Assembly (NCBI RefSeq): GCF_023091225.1
Contig: NZ_JAHWXM010000001.1
Coordinates: 1,798,001-1,862,000, forward strand
Source: Microbacterium galbinum
GTDB taxonomy: Bacteria > Actinomycetota > Actinomycetes > Actinomycetales > Microbacteriaceae
DNA: 64,000 nt
Reading direction: 5' to 3'
How positions within the stretch are numbered: position 1 is the first letter of the stretch; each line of letters begins with the position of its first letter. Under the pieces are notes generated by a model that saw only the letters and a program-made list of their open reading frames with translations, ran no database searches and was not told the origin of the DNA. A program made the position numbers and the translations under genes. Below are positions 41,083 through 49,225 of the stretch, piece by piece.

Positions 41083-42081
41083 ATGGCGAGCATCGACGAC
41101 GTGGCACGACTGGCCGGCGTCTCGACGGCGACCGTCTCGCGCGCCCTGAGCGGGCGCGGCAAGGTGTCGGACGAGACGCGCGCACGGGTTCTGGGGGCCG
41201 CCGACAGCCTCGGCTACGTGGTGTCGTCGCGTGCGTCGAGCCTCGCCTCCGGGCGCACCCGCACGGTCGGGGTGATCGTTCCCTACCTCGACCGCTGGTT
41301 CTTCAGCACCGTGCTGTCGGGGGTGTCGTCCGCGCTCATGCGCGCCGGCTTCGACATCACCCTCTACAACATCACCCCCGACCGCGAGACGCGGCGGCAC
41401 GTGTTCGACACCTTCCTGCGGCGTCAGGGCGTGGATGCCGTGATCGCCGTGTCGATCCGGCTCGACGACGACGAGACGCGTCGGCTGCTCGAGCTGGGGA
41501 TGCCGATCATCGCGATCGGCGGACCGCATCCGACCCTCGAGACCCTCACGGTCGACGAGCTCGGCATCGCCCGCCTCGCCACCGAGCACCTGATCGGGCT
41601 GGGCCACCGAGACATCGCGTACATCGGAGCGACCGCCGAGTTCGACGAGGAGTTCCATGTGCCGACCAATCGTCGCCGCGGGTTCGAGGAGGCGCTGGTC
41701 GACGCGGGCATTCCGGTCGACCCGTCGCTCGTGGTGGCCGCCGACTTCACGATCGCGGGCGGCCTGCGCGCCGCTCATCAGTTGCTCGGCGGGGGCGGTC
41801 CACGGCCGACCGCGGTGTTCGCGGCATCCGATGAGATGGCGATCGGGGCGATCCTCGCGGCGCGGGAGCACGGCATCCGCGTTCCGGAGGATCTCTCGGT
41901 GATCGGCATCGACGGGCATGAGCTCGGCGAGATCTTCGGGCTCACCACGGTCGATCAGTTCCCGCTGCAGCAGGGCGAGCGCGCGGCCGCCGCGGTGCTC
42001 GCGCAGCTGGGCGAAGGCGAGGTCCCGCCCGCCGATCTGCCGTTCGTGCTCACGGACCGGGGTTCGACCGCCGCGGTGTGA
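41083..42081 (+). CDS. LacI-family regulator of alpha-glucosidase
   Basis: 332 residues. Helix-turn-helix SIDDVARLAGVSTATVSRALSGRGKVSDETR (3-33), hinge SRASSLASGRTRTVGVIVPYL, then the periplasmic-binding-like core with GVDAVIAVSIRLDD, DELGIARLATEHLIGLGHRDIAYIG and AVFAASDEMAIGAILAAREHGIRVPEDLSVIGIDGHEL in parts. AAAGG lies before the ATG. It lies 82 bases downstream of the alpha-glucosidase gene and probably represses it via ATGCAAGCGCTTGCAT. Confidence 0.92.
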   Translation: MASIDDVARLAGVSTATVSRALSGRGKVSDETRARVLGAADSLGYVVSSRASSLASGRTRTVGVIVPYLDRWFFSTVLSGVSSALMRAGFDITLYNITPDRETRRHVFDTFLRRQGVDAVIAVSIRLDDDETRRLLELGMPIIAIGGPHPTLETLTVDELGIARLATEHLIGLGHRDIAYIGATAEFDEEFHVPTNRRRGFEEALVDAGIPVDPSLVVAADFTIAGGLRAAHQLLGGGGPRPTAVFAASDEMAIGAILAAREHGIRVPEDLSVIGIDGHELGEIFGLTTVDQFPLQQGERAAAAVLAQLGEGEVPPADLPFVLTDRGSTAAV

Positions 42082-42090
42082 GCGGATCGG

Positions 42091-42274
42091 GGTTCACAAC
42101 TCCGGAGAGAACGGGCGTTCCGGGGTAGTTTTCGGCCAGAACCGGGGTTCGGGGGCCGGTTCTGAGGAGTTATGCGCCGCGGGGGGCGTACCTAACTCAG
42201 GAAGAACGGGCGCGATCGTCCGATTCAGTGGCCGAAACTGCCGTTCGACGGCCGATGTTCCTGAGTTGGGTACG
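42091..42274. repeat. Two adjacent small palindromic elements
   Basis: The second element has ends CGTACCTAACTCAGGAA (42187-42203) and TTCCTGAGTTGGGTACG (42258-42274), complementary in 16 of 17 positions. The first (about 42098-42171) has looser ends AACTCC / GGAGTT but a related inside: both contain GAGAACGGGCG or AAGAACGGGCG, GGCCGAAAC or GGCCAGAAC, and a GTTC. The second is the same family as 3631-3707. The pair fills the gap between the LacI and flavin reductase genes. Confidence 0.68.
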
Positions 42275-42285
42275 CGCGGGGCCGG

Positions 42286-42801
42286 TCAGGGCTGGTGCGG
42301 GAGGCTGTGGAACTTGCGGTCGACGTAGACGAGGGGGCGGCCCTGCGGGCCGGCGAACACCTCGAGCACCTCGGCGATCACCACGCTCGACGTACCGACG
42401 GGCACCGTCTGCAGCGCGCGGCAGCGCAGGGCGAAGCGGGCTGCGGGCAGGTACGGCTCGCCCGTCGGCAGGGTGCTCCACTGCTGCTCGGGCGTGAAGC
42501 GCTCCGACCCGCTCACGGCGAAGCTCTGCGCCAATTCGGAGTGATCGTGATCGATCAGGTGCACGACGAAGGTCGGGGCCGAGAGGAGCCCGCCCGCGCT
42601 TCCGGTCGCCCGGGTGACCGAGAACACGATCGCGGCCGGGTCGACGGCGACGGATGCCACGCTCGACGCGGTGAGACCGACGGGGCCCTCGGGGGTCGCC
42701 GCGGTGATGATCGCGACGCCGGCGGGGTGGGTGCGGAACGCCGCCTTGAGCCCTTCGCCGACGGCGCTGGGGACGGGGATGCCGGATTCTGAGGTGCTCA
42801 C
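42286..42801 (-). CDS. Flavin reductase-like protein
   Basis: 171 residues. Flavin reductase (FMN-binding split-barrel) fold: [45 protein letters not shown] is the FMN-binding N-terminal half, then [20 protein letters not shown] and [24 protein letters not shown]. Such proteins pass NAD(P)H electrons to free FMN for monooxygenases. It follows the ferredoxin gene with a GTGA overlap and is under the same SoxR-box promoter. It may serve the luciferase-like monooxygenases encoded nearby. Confidence 0.9.
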   Translation of the reverse strand: MSTSESGIPVPSAVGEGLKAAFRTHPAGVAIITAATPEGPVGLTASSVASVAVDPAAIVFSVTRATGSAGGLLSAPTFVVHLIDHDHSELAQSFAVSGSERFTPEQQWSTLPTGEPYLPAARFALRCRALQTVPVGTSSVVIAEVLEVFAGPQGRPLVYVDRKFHSLPHQP

Positions 42802-43124
42802 TCGGCGCCCTCCTGCGGGGGAAGTGCGGCGATGAGCGGGTGGTCGTGCGCGATCATGCCGACCTTGGCCGCACCCCCGGGCGAGCCCACCTCGTCGAAG
42901 AACTCGACGTTCGCCTTGTAGTAGTCGGTCCACTCGTCGGGCAGGTCGTCCTCGTAGAAGATCGCCTCGACGGGGCACACCGGCTCGCACGCCCCGCAGT
43001 CGACGCACTCATCGGGGTGGATGTAGAGCGAGCGTTCACCCTCGTAGATGCAGTCGACGGGACACTCGTCGATGCACGCGCGGTCCTTGACATCGACGCA
43101 CGGCAGGGCGATCACATAGGTCAT
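42798..43124 (-). CDS. fdxA: Seven-iron ferredoxin
   Basis: 108 residues, the FdxA type with a [3Fe-4S] and a [4Fe-4S] cluster. Cysteines at 9, 17, 21, 25 and at 40, 43, 46, 50 ([14 protein letters not shown] and [18 protein letters not shown]). The long C-terminal tail [23 protein letters not shown] is usual in actinobacteria. It carries electrons, here probably to the flavin reductase encoded downstream or in a redox-stress response, because its promoter carries a SoxR box. Confidence 0.95.
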   Translation of the reverse strand: MTYVIALPCVDVKDRACIDECPVDCIYEGERSLYIHPDECVDCGACEPVCPVEAIFYEDDLPDEWTDYYKANVEFFDEVGSPGGAAKVGMIAHDHPLIAALPPQEGAE

Positions 43125-43159
43125 CGGGTCTTCCTTCGGGTCAGCGTTCCACGCTAAAA

Positions 43160-43177
43160 CCTCAAGTACACTTTAGG
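43160..43177. promoter_or_regulatory. SoxR box
   Basis: CCTCAAGTACACTTTAGG, an 18-bp near-palindrome that matches the known SoxR site CCTCAAGT-N2-ACTTGAGG closely (one base off in the right arm). It lies between the divergent fdxA and soxR genes, 35 bases before fdxA and 55 before soxR. Confidence 0.85.
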
Positions 43178-43232
43178 TCAAATCCGCGGGCCAGGATCCG
43201 CGGGCATGAGCCACAGTATTCCGGAGGCAGGG

Positions 43233-43706
43233 ATGACCTCGCACGCCGATGCCGCGCACACCGCCGAGGACGCCCTCTCGATCGGCGAGATGACGCGACG
43301 CACGGGGGTCGCGGCATCCGCTCTGCACTTCTACGAGTCGATCGGCCTCATCGCCTCGTTCCGCACGCCCGGCAACCAGCGCCGCTACCCGCGGCACATG
43401 ATCCGGCGGGTGTCGCTCATCGCGGTGGCGAAGCGCCTCGGCATCCCGCTCGCCGACGTGCAGACAGCGTTCGCCGACGTGCCGCTCACCGAGACCCCGA
43501 GCCACGACGACTGGCAGCGCGCCTCGCGCCGCTGGAAGCGCGCGCTCGAGAAGCGTCGAGAGGGCATCGAGCGCCTCGAACGCGAACTGACCGGATGCAT
43601 CGGCTGCGGATGCCTGTCGATGAAGGCGTGCGGTCTGCTGAACCCCGACGACGCACTCGGCAGTCTCGGGGCGGGCCCCCGCCGACTCAGCGACGACCAG
43701 GTCTGA
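43233..43706 (+). CDS. soxR: Redox-sensing MerR-type activator SoxR
   Basis: 157 residues. MerR helix-turn-helix LSIGEMTRRTGVAASALHFYESIGLI, NQRRYPRHMIRRVSLIAVAKRLGIPLADV, a dimerisation helix, and the [2Fe-2S] motif CIGCGCLSMKAC with cysteines at 122, 125, 127 and 133. SoxR is activated when redox-cycling agents oxidise its cluster. GGAGG lies five bases before the ATG at 43233; an ATG at 43206 is possible. Its likely targets are the divergent fdxA and flavin reductase genes. Confidence 0.93.
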   Translation: MTSHADAAHTAEDALSIGEMTRRTGVAASALHFYESIGLIASFRTPGNQRRYPRHMIRRVSLIAVAKRLGIPLADVQTAFADVPLTETPSHDDWQRASRRWKRALEKRREGIERLERELTGCIGCGCLSMKACGLLNPDDALGSLGAGPRRLSDDQV

Positions 43707-43852
43707 CCGCTCGCTCCGGATGACCTCGTGTTGCACTCCGAGGTGCGGGGCGGATGCCGCAGGTCTTAGCGTCGCGGTAGACCCTCCTTCCTCGGTGGCG
43801 CCGTCGCGCCCGGCGGCGGGAGCACCCGACGCACACCAGCAGAGAGCAGAGC

Positions 43853-44206
43853 ATGAGCGCCTACTTCGACAGCGAAGCCGACAAGACCTACACGAAGGTC
43901 TACAAGGAACACACCCCCGACATCCTCGCGGCGTTCGCGGCCTTCGACAGCGCCGTGTTCGCTCCCGACGAGTCGCGGGCGATCCCGCTGAAGTACCGCG
44001 AGCTGATCGCGCTGGCCGTGGGCATCACCACGCAGTGCGTGTACTGCATCGACGCGCACTCGCAGAAGGCCGTCGCGGCCGGTGCCGACGAGGCCGAACT
44101 GGCCGAGGCCGCCTGGGTCGCGACCGCCATCCGCGCCGGTGGTGGCTTCGCGCACGGACGCCTGGCGTTCAAGCTCGCCGAGCCCGCGCACCAGCACCAG
44201 CACTGA
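43853..44206 (+). CDS. Carboxymuconolactone-decarboxylase-family protein (AhpD-like)
   Basis: 117 residues. The motif CVYCIDAHSQKA holds the C-x2-C redox pair and catalytic histidine of AhpD-like proteins; IALAVGITTQ comes just before. It probably acts as a small thiol peroxidase partner or disulfide reductase, not as a true decarboxylase. The His-rich tail (HQHQH) is unusual. The next gene begins 10 bases later, so both are probably in one transcript. The 146-base gap to soxR holds no further feature. Confidence 0.88.
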   Translation: MSAYFDSEADKTYTKVYKEHTPDILAAFAAFDSAVFAPDESRAIPLKYRELIALAVGITTQCVYCIDAHSQKAVAAGADEAELAEAAWVATAIRAGGGFAHGRLAFKLAEPAHQHQH

Positions 44207-44216
44207 GAGCAGGATC

Positions 44217-45281
44217 ATGCCCGACTTCGCCCGCGAGAAGCAGTGGATCGTCGTCGACACCGACACCGGCATCGACGACGCCCACTCCCTGCTCTACCTG
44301 CTCGCCCAGCCCGACGTCGAGATCGTCGGTATCACGACGATCTACGGGAACTGCGCGGTCGAGGACTCGGCCCGCAACGTCGCGTACGTGCTCGACGTGG
44401 CGGACGCCCCGCGCATCCCGATCTACCTGGGCGCGAGCGGTCCCCTCGACGGCGACCCGTCGATCGCCTGGTTCGTGCACGGACACGACGGCCTCGGCGA
44501 CCGCGGCTTCGAGCGCCCCGAGCCCACGCTCGAGGCGGAGTCCGCGGCCGACTACCTCGTGCGCATCGCCAACGAGCACCCGGGTCAGATCGACCTGCAC
44601 CCGCTCGGACCGCTCACGAACATCGCGCTGGCGCTCGAGAAGGACCCGGAGCTGTTCCTGAAGTTCCGCTCGGTCGTCATCATGGGCGGCGCGGGCCCGT
44701 ACCCGGCGCCCGGAACCCCGACCGTGACCGATGCGAACACGAACAACGACCGCGCGGCGGCCGAGGCCGTGTTCGGCGCCGTGAACAGCGGCAACGTGAT
44801 CATGGTGGGCGTCAACGTGACCTCGCAGGCGCTGCTCGAGGAGGACGTCACGGCGCTGCTGCTCGGCTCCGATCTGCCGGCGGCGCACTTCGCGGGCACG
44901 ATCCTCGATGCGTACAACGACTTCTACCAGTACAAGTGGGGGCGCCGGATCTCGGCCGCCCACGACGGACTGTCGTCGGTGATCCTGCATCGCCCCGAGA
45001 TCGTGACGGGCTGGATCGAGGGCCCGGTCGACTTCACCCCGGCCGCGGGTTCGCTCGCGACTCGGGTCGCTCTCACGAGCGACGGCCTGCCGCTGGTGTG
45101 GGGCACGCCCGAGGGCGCCTCGACGCGGGCGGTGACCTCGTTCGATCTGACCGAGTTCCGCCGCCGCTTCGTGCACGCGCTCGCTTACGGCCGCACGCGT
45201 CCGGCGCTCGACCCGGCCGGTCGCACGGCCCCCGCGGGCTGGCCGAACTCCGGCCCGTCGGGCACGGGCGGGACGGACTGA
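44217..45281 (+). CDS. Inosine-uridine-preferring nucleoside hydrolase family protein
   Basis: 354 residues. The calcium-binding N-terminus VVDTDTGIDDAHSLLYLL is the DTDxGxDD family hallmark; VEIVGITTIYGN, HPLGPLTNIALAL and VVIMGGAGP follow, and a histidine-containing active-site loop AAHDGLSSVI lies near the C-terminus. Such enzymes cleave purine or pyrimidine ribosides. The first acid in DTDTGIDD is followed by Thr instead of Pro. It lies in the same direction as the flavoprotein genes that follow by four bases, so one transcript is likely. Confidence 0.9.
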   Translation: MPDFAREKQWIVVDTDTGIDDAHSLLYLLAQPDVEIVGITTIYGNCAVEDSARNVAYVLDVADAPRIPIYLGASGPLDGDPSIAWFVHGHDGLGDRGFERPEPTLEAESAADYLVRIANEHPGQIDLHPLGPLTNIALALEKDPELFLKFRSVVIMGGAGPYPAPGTPTVTDANTNNDRAAAEAVFGAVNSGNVIMVGVNVTSQALLEEDVTALLLGSDLPAAHFAGTILDAYNDFYQYKWGRRISAAHDGLSSVILHRPEIVTGWIEGPVDFTPAAGSLATRVALTSDGLPLVWGTPEGASTRAVTSFDLTEFRRRFVHALAYGRTRPALDPAGRTAPAGWPNSGPSGTGGTD

Positions 45282-45284
45282 CGG

Positions 45285-46601
45285 ATGCCGGAGGATCTGC
45301 TCGCGTTCACCTCGGTCGCAGACGTCGGGGTCGCCCTGGCGAACGTCGCCGAGATCGATGAGGTCATCGGCCGCATCGCCGCAGAGTCGCCGGCGCGCGA
45401 CCACGACCGCGACCCCGAGCGTGGACTCCGAACCGACGTGCGCGAGCTCGCCCGCCTCGGGCTGACGGCGGCGAGACTGCCCGTCGCCGCCGGGGGCGCG
45501 GGGCTCACGTACCCGCAGCTCGTCGACCTGCAGATCCTCCTGGCCCGTGCCGACGCGAACGTCACGCAGAGCCTGCGCACGCACTTCACCACCAGCGACC
45601 GCGCCGCCCGCGCCATCGCCCGCGGTGAGACGGATGCCGCGACCGCCGAGATCGCGGCCGGCCTGCTCTTCGCCGGCGCGACCACCGAGGGCGCCGGAGA
45701 GATCGGCACGGTGGGCACGACACTGCGCACGGATGCCGACGGCATCCTGCGTCTGAACGGACGCAAGGCCTATGCGACCGGCACGGGCTACGCCGACCGG
45801 ATCTCGGTGCTCGCTTCCGACGAGGACGGCCGGCATCTGGTCGCGATCGTGGCTGCGGATGCCGAGGGCGTCGTGCTGCACGACGACTGGGACGGCGTGG
45901 GCCAGCGGCTCACCACCTCGGGCACGGTCGAGTTCACCGACGTCGTCGTCGACCCGGAGCGCGTGCGCGTGGGCGAGGGCTCGCGCACCGACCGGCTCGG
46001 CAACCTCGACGCCGTGCTGCAGCTCACGCATCTCGCGACGCTGGCCGGGATCGCGCTGCGCACCCGCGACGACGCGATCGCCTGGCTGCGCTCGCGCACC
46101 CGCAACTTCAGCCACGCCTCGACCGCCGTGCCCGCCGACGACCCGCAGCTGCAGGAGCGCATCGGCACTCTCGACGGTCTCGCGCAGGCCGTGGTGGCGT
46201 CGGTGCGCACGGCGGCCGCGCTGCTCGGAGCCGACCTGGATCGCCCCCTCTCCGAGCAGACCGGTGACGGGCACCTCGCCGTCACACGCGCGCAGATCAC
46301 GGTGCCGGCGCTCGTGCAGCAGGCCGCGCAGAGCGTCTTCGACCTGGGCGGCGGATCGCTCGTCGACGGCCGCCTCGCCCTCGATCGGCACTGGCGCAAC
46401 GCCCGCACGCTCAGCAACCACAACCCCGTGCACCTCAAGGCCCGGGCGCTCGGCGAACGCGCGCTGGTCGGCAGCGACCTCCCCGAGATCTGGTACGTCG
46501 GCACGGGTCGGCTCGGGGCATCCGCTCCGGCATCCGCCACCGCATCCACGACAGCATCCGCGACCGCGTCCACGCCCGCTGAGAAGGAGCCCGCCCGATG
46601 A
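45285..46601 (+). CDS. Acyl-CoA-dehydrogenase-like flavin monooxygenase
   Basis: 438 residues of the ACAD fold used in DszC/SfnB-type flavin monooxygenases. LTAARLPVAAGGAGLTYPQLVDLQILLARAD is the N-terminal helical part; GATTEGAGEIGTVGTTLRTDADGILRLNGRKAYATGTGYAD the flavin-binding beta domain; RNFSHASTAVPADDPQLQERIG and HWRNARTLSNHNPVHLKARALGE the C-terminal bundle. The last motif, HWRNxRTLSxHNP, is typical of the desulfurising subgroup and lacks the acyl-CoA catalytic Glu. The C-terminus has an Ala/Ser/Thr-rich repeat (ASATASTTASATAST). The stop overlaps the next gene by ATGA. Confidence 0.88.
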   Translation: MPEDLLAFTSVADVGVALANVAEIDEVIGRIAAESPARDHDRDPERGLRTDVRELARLGLTAARLPVAAGGAGLTYPQLVDLQILLARADANVTQSLRTHFTTSDRAARAIARGETDAATAEIAAGLLFAGATTEGAGEIGTVGTTLRTDADGILRLNGRKAYATGTGYADRISVLASDEDGRHLVAIVAADAEGVVLHDDWDGVGQRLTTSGTVEFTDVVVDPERVRVGEGSRTDRLGNLDAVLQLTHLATLAGIALRTRDDAIAWLRSRTRNFSHASTAVPADDPQLQERIGTLDGLAQAVVASVRTAAALLGADLDRPLSEQTGDGHLAVTRAQITVPALVQQAAQSVFDLGGGSLVDGRLALDRHWRNARTLSNHNPVHLKARALGERALVGSDLPEIWYVGTGRLGASAPASATASTTASATASTPAEKEPAR

Positions 46602-47863
46602 CCCGCCCCCTCGTGATCGGCGCGAACGTCTACGACTACGGCACGGATGCCGGTGCCTGGCGCGCGCCGGGCGAAGACCCGTTGCGGGTGTTCGGCGCCG
46701 ACTTCTGGCGCGACGCCGCCCGCACAGCGGAGGACGCCGGCATCCACGCGATCTTCCTCGCCGACACCCCGGGACTCGCATCGAACCCGGCGATCCGTCC
46801 GAGCCGGCTCCTCGAACCCCTCGCCGCGCTGGCCACGGTCGCCGCCGAGACCGAGCACCTCGGCATCATCTCGACCGTCTCTTCGAGCACGAACGACCCG
46901 GTCGAACTCGCCCGCCGTCTGCTCAGCGTCAGCGCCTTCAGCGGCTCACGGTTCGGGTGGAACGTCGTCACGGGGGTCACCGGTCCCGCCGTCACCGACT
47001 TCGGCTACACCTCCGACCCCGGACGCGAGGAGCGCTACGCCCGCGCCGAGGAGTTCGTCGATGCCTACACGGCGTTCCTCGCCGCCGTGCAGGGCGACAC
47101 CGACTACGTGCACGAGGGCGAGTACTTCGGCGACAGCATCCGTCGTGCCGATCTGGGCGTCGATCCCGCGATCCGGGCTCTGCTGCCCGACGTCGCGCCT
47201 CTCGTGGTGCAGGCCGGCGGCTCGCCGCGCGGGCGTCAGCTCGCCGCCGCGAGCGCCGAGGCCGTGTTCGCAGCCGAGACCGTGAAGGAGACGGCGGCCG
47301 AGAACCGCCTCGACCTGCGCCGCCGGTCGGCGGAGCTCGGTCGGCCCGCGCCGCTCGTGCTGCCCGGCATCCACCTCGTCGTCGGTTCGACCGAGGAGGA
47401 GGCCGAGCGCCGCTTCCAGACGATCCACGAGCTCAGCCCCGACGGCTACGTGCTCAAGCGCTTCACCGCGATGTTCGGCATCGACGGCTCGCGGCTCGAC
47501 CTCGACGCCCCGGCCGAGGGCGAGATCCAGCGCCTGTCGGGCGACCCCTCGGCCGCGCCGATCGGGTTCCGCAAGGCGATCGCCGCCTACGGCGCAGCCG
47601 GAAACCTCACCGTGCGCGAGCTGCTGCGGTACTTCGCCGGTTTCGGGCACCAGCTCTTCGTCGGCTCGCCCGAGCGGCTCGTCGACATCATGACCGACTG
47701 GGTGGATGCCGGAGCCGCCGACGGCTTCAACCTGCTGTTCGACACCAACCCGTGGGGCCTGCGCGAGTTCGCCGAGCACGTGACGCCCGTGCTGCGCACG
47801 CGCGGGCTGCTCGCCTCGCACGGCGATCAGCCGTTCACCCGCTGGATGAGAGAGGCCCGCTGA
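46598..47863 (+). CDS. Luciferase-like (LLM) monooxygenase, NtaA/DszA type
   Basis: 421 residues. FMN-dependent TIM barrel with RPLVIGANVYDYGTDAGAWR, AGIHAIFLADTPGL, TEHLGIISTVSSSTNDPVELARRLLSVSAFSGSRFGWNVVTG and LVVQAGGSPRGRQLAAASAEAVFAAETVK. This matches the NtaA/SnaA/DszA group, which oxidises N- or S-containing heterocycles or sulfones with reduced FMN. Coupled to the ACAD-like gene before and the half-LLM gene after. Substrate unknown. Confidence 0.9.
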   Translation: MTRPLVIGANVYDYGTDAGAWRAPGEDPLRVFGADFWRDAARTAEDAGIHAIFLADTPGLASNPAIRPSRLLEPLAALATVAAETEHLGIISTVSSSTNDPVELARRLLSVSAFSGSRFGWNVVTGVTGPAVTDFGYTSDPGREERYARAEEFVDAYTAFLAAVQGDTDYVHEGEYFGDSIRRADLGVDPAIRALLPDVAPLVVQAGGSPRGRQLAAASAEAVFAAETVKETAAENRLDLRRRSAELGRPAPLVLPGIHLVVGSTEEEAERRFQTIHELSPDGYVLKRFTAMFGIDGSRLDLDAPAEGEIQRLSGDPSAAPIGFRKAIAAYGAAGNLTVRELLRYFAGFGHQLFVGSPERLVDIMTDWVDAGAADGFNLLFDTNPWGLREFAEHVTPVLRTRGLLASHGDQPFTRWMREAR

Positions 47864-48564
47864 TGACCCGTCTGCTGCGCGTCGACGACGCCACCCTCGC
47901 CGCCTTCGCGGTGCGCTCGGGCTCCGGACGTGCGGCGCGCGCCGCACTCGGCGCCGAACTGGATGCCGCGGCCGACGTGCTGCTGCTCGGCGACCTCACC
48001 GGCCCCGGGCCCGACCGCACCGCCGCCGCGGGGGCGCTGCTCGCGATCACGCAGCGGGTCGTCGTGGTGCCGATCATCGGTGAGCGGCAGCATCCGATCA
48101 ACCTGGGTCGGAACATCTCGACCCTGTCGAACCTGCACGGGCGGCGGATCGGTCTGGCCGGGACGTCGGCATCCGTGCTGGCGCTGATCTCGCGGCTGTT
48201 CGAGTCGTGGCCGCTCGATGCGATGGTCGGTGATTCCGAGGCCGGGGTGTACGTCGACGATTCGCGCATCGTGCGGATCTCGGACCTCGCGTTCCCGTCG
48301 ATCGGCGGGCCGCTGACGGTGCCGGTGGATGTGTCGGACAAACCCGTGACGGTGCTGCTGTCGGCTTCTGCCGAGGTGGGGCCGGGGGTCGATGTGGTGC
48401 TCGACGCGGCCGCGCTGCCGGTGTGGGGAACGGTGCCGGTGATCGGTGACGAGGGCGATGAGGACATCGTCGGGGCGCGTACGGCCTTCGGCCTCGGTGC
48501 GTCTGCGGCGATCGCGGTCGGCGCTCCGGCCTTCGCCGGGTCGGGTCGGCTCGACCAGGTCTGA
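47863..48564 (+). CDS. Half-length luciferase-like protein
   Basis: 233 residues, starting on the last base of the previous stop (TGATG). It looks like a shortened LLM barrel: TQRVVVVPIIGERQHPINLGRNISTLSNLHGRRIGLAG resembles the centre of a luciferase-like protein, and the segment SRIVRISDLAFPSIGGPLTVPVDVSDKPVTVLL matches the C-terminal region of the fusion at 50476-52539 (INADGAFPTAGPLNVPSSPQHLPVFV). The residues that bind flavin are poorly kept. It may be a structural or regulatory partner of the ACAD and LLM enzymes. Novel as a stand-alone gene. Confidence 0.7.
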   Translation: MTRLLRVDDATLAAFAVRSGSGRAARAALGAELDAAADVLLLGDLTGPGPDRTAAAGALLAITQRVVVVPIIGERQHPINLGRNISTLSNLHGRRIGLAGTSASVLALISRLFESWPLDAMVGDSEAGVYVDDSRIVRISDLAFPSIGGPLTVPVDVSDKPVTVLLSASAEVGPGVDVVLDAAALPVWGTVPVIGDEGDEDIVGARTAFGLGASAAIAVGAPAFAGSGRLDQV

Positions 48565-48581
48565 GGTTTCGGGGCGGGACG

Positions 48582-48640
48582 CTTCGACAGGCTCAGCGAC
48601 CCAGCTTCTTCACACGACTGGGTCCCTGAGCTTGTCGAAG
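48582..48640. repeat. REP-like inverted repeat
   Basis: Arms CTTCGACAGGCTCAG (48582-48596) and CTGAGCTTGTCGAAG (48626-48640), one mismatch, 18 bases after the half-LLM stop. Confidence 0.7.
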
Positions 48641-48670
48641 GGCCCCACCCCACAGCACCCGCCCCGCTTC

Positions 48671-48737
48671 GGAGGAGATCACACGCTCCGCAGGATCAGA
48701 ACAGCGGATGCCTCCTGCACAAGGCGAGATCTCCTCC
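48671..48737. repeat. 67-bp palindromic element, copy 1
   Basis: Perfect 10-bp ends GGAGGAGATC / GATCTCCTCC and an inner pair GCAGGA / TCCTGC. A second copy of the same length lies at 49135-49201, with eight differences counted by eye. The two bracket a small gene. Confidence 0.75.
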
Positions 48738-48785
48738 CCTCGCGCGTGCGCGAGCCCCTCTCGCACCGCGTGGGGCGGAGTTCTC

Positions 48786-48842
48786 CGTGATGGGCGGAGG
48801 GATCGGGGGAAGATCTCCGCCCGACGGCGAGATCTCCGCCGG
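48786..48842. repeat. Related degenerate palindrome
   Basis: GGGCGGAGGGATC, then AGATCTCCGCCC and GAGATCTCCGCC. The words resemble the ends of the 67-bp elements and form a short inverted repeat inside the span they bracket. Confidence 0.4.
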
Positions 48843-48883
48843 CACCGTTCGGGTGCGGAGCGCCACTCCTCTCTGCTCGCCGA

Positions 48884-48889
48884 TACGCT
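48884..48889 (+). promoter_or_regulatory. -10 box TACGCT of leaderless small gene
   Basis: TACGCT ends six bases before the ATG at 48896. Confidence 0.5.
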
Positions 48890-48895
48890 CGGAGC

Positions 48896-49087
48896 ATGAC
48901 GCGTTTCGGCAGGTACCGCGGGATCCGGGTGGAGATCGTGCCGGCGCCGCGTGGCGACGTGTCGCTCTTCACCGACGAACCGCGAGCCACCGAAGAGGGA
49001 TTCGTGCCGTACGGGTTCGAGCGACCCGAGATCCAGCAGTGGGTCAAGAACGTCGCCCCCGATGATCCGGAGCTTCGGCGGGACTGA
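48896..49087 (+). CDS. Small hypothetical protein
   Basis: 63 residues: a basic N-terminus (MTRFGRYRGIRVEIVPAP), then GDVSLFTDEPRATEEGFVPYGFERPEIQQWVKNV and an acidic tail. It has no signal or membrane helix and I do not recognise it. A TACGCT box six bases before the ATG supports expression from a leaderless mRNA. It is bracketed by two copies of the 67-bp palindrome, so it may be a small mobile cassette. Confidence 0.6.
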   Translation: MTRFGRYRGIRVEIVPAPRGDVSLFTDEPRATEEGFVPYGFERPEIQQWVKNVAPDDPELRRD

Positions 49088-49134
49088 CCGCGTGAGCCTT
49101 CGACGGGCTCAGCGGCCCCGTTCCGTCACCGACC

Positions 49135-49201
49135 GGAGGAGATCACACCTTCCGCAGGATCAGCACAGTGGATGCCTCCTGCTCAGCACGAGATCTCCTC
49201 C
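49135..49201. repeat. 67-bp palindromic element, copy 2
   Basis: Same ends GGAGGAGATC / GATCTCCTCC and same inner pair GCAGGA / TCCTGC as the copy at 48671, in the same orientation. A REP-like half site CTTCGACGGGCTCAG lies just upstream, at about 49098. Confidence 0.75.
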
Positions 49202-49225
49202 CGCCGCGCGGCACGAACCGCCCGC

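Noticed and set aside
43206..43232. Earlier ATG start for soxR
   Set aside because: Possible, but the ATG at 43233 has a GGAGG at ideal distance and the extra nine residues are not part of the SoxR fold.
45772..47862. Upstream extension of the half-LLM frame through two genes
   Set aside because: The translation is Arg/Ser/Pro-rich shadow of the ACAD and LLM genes; the real start is the ATG at 47863.
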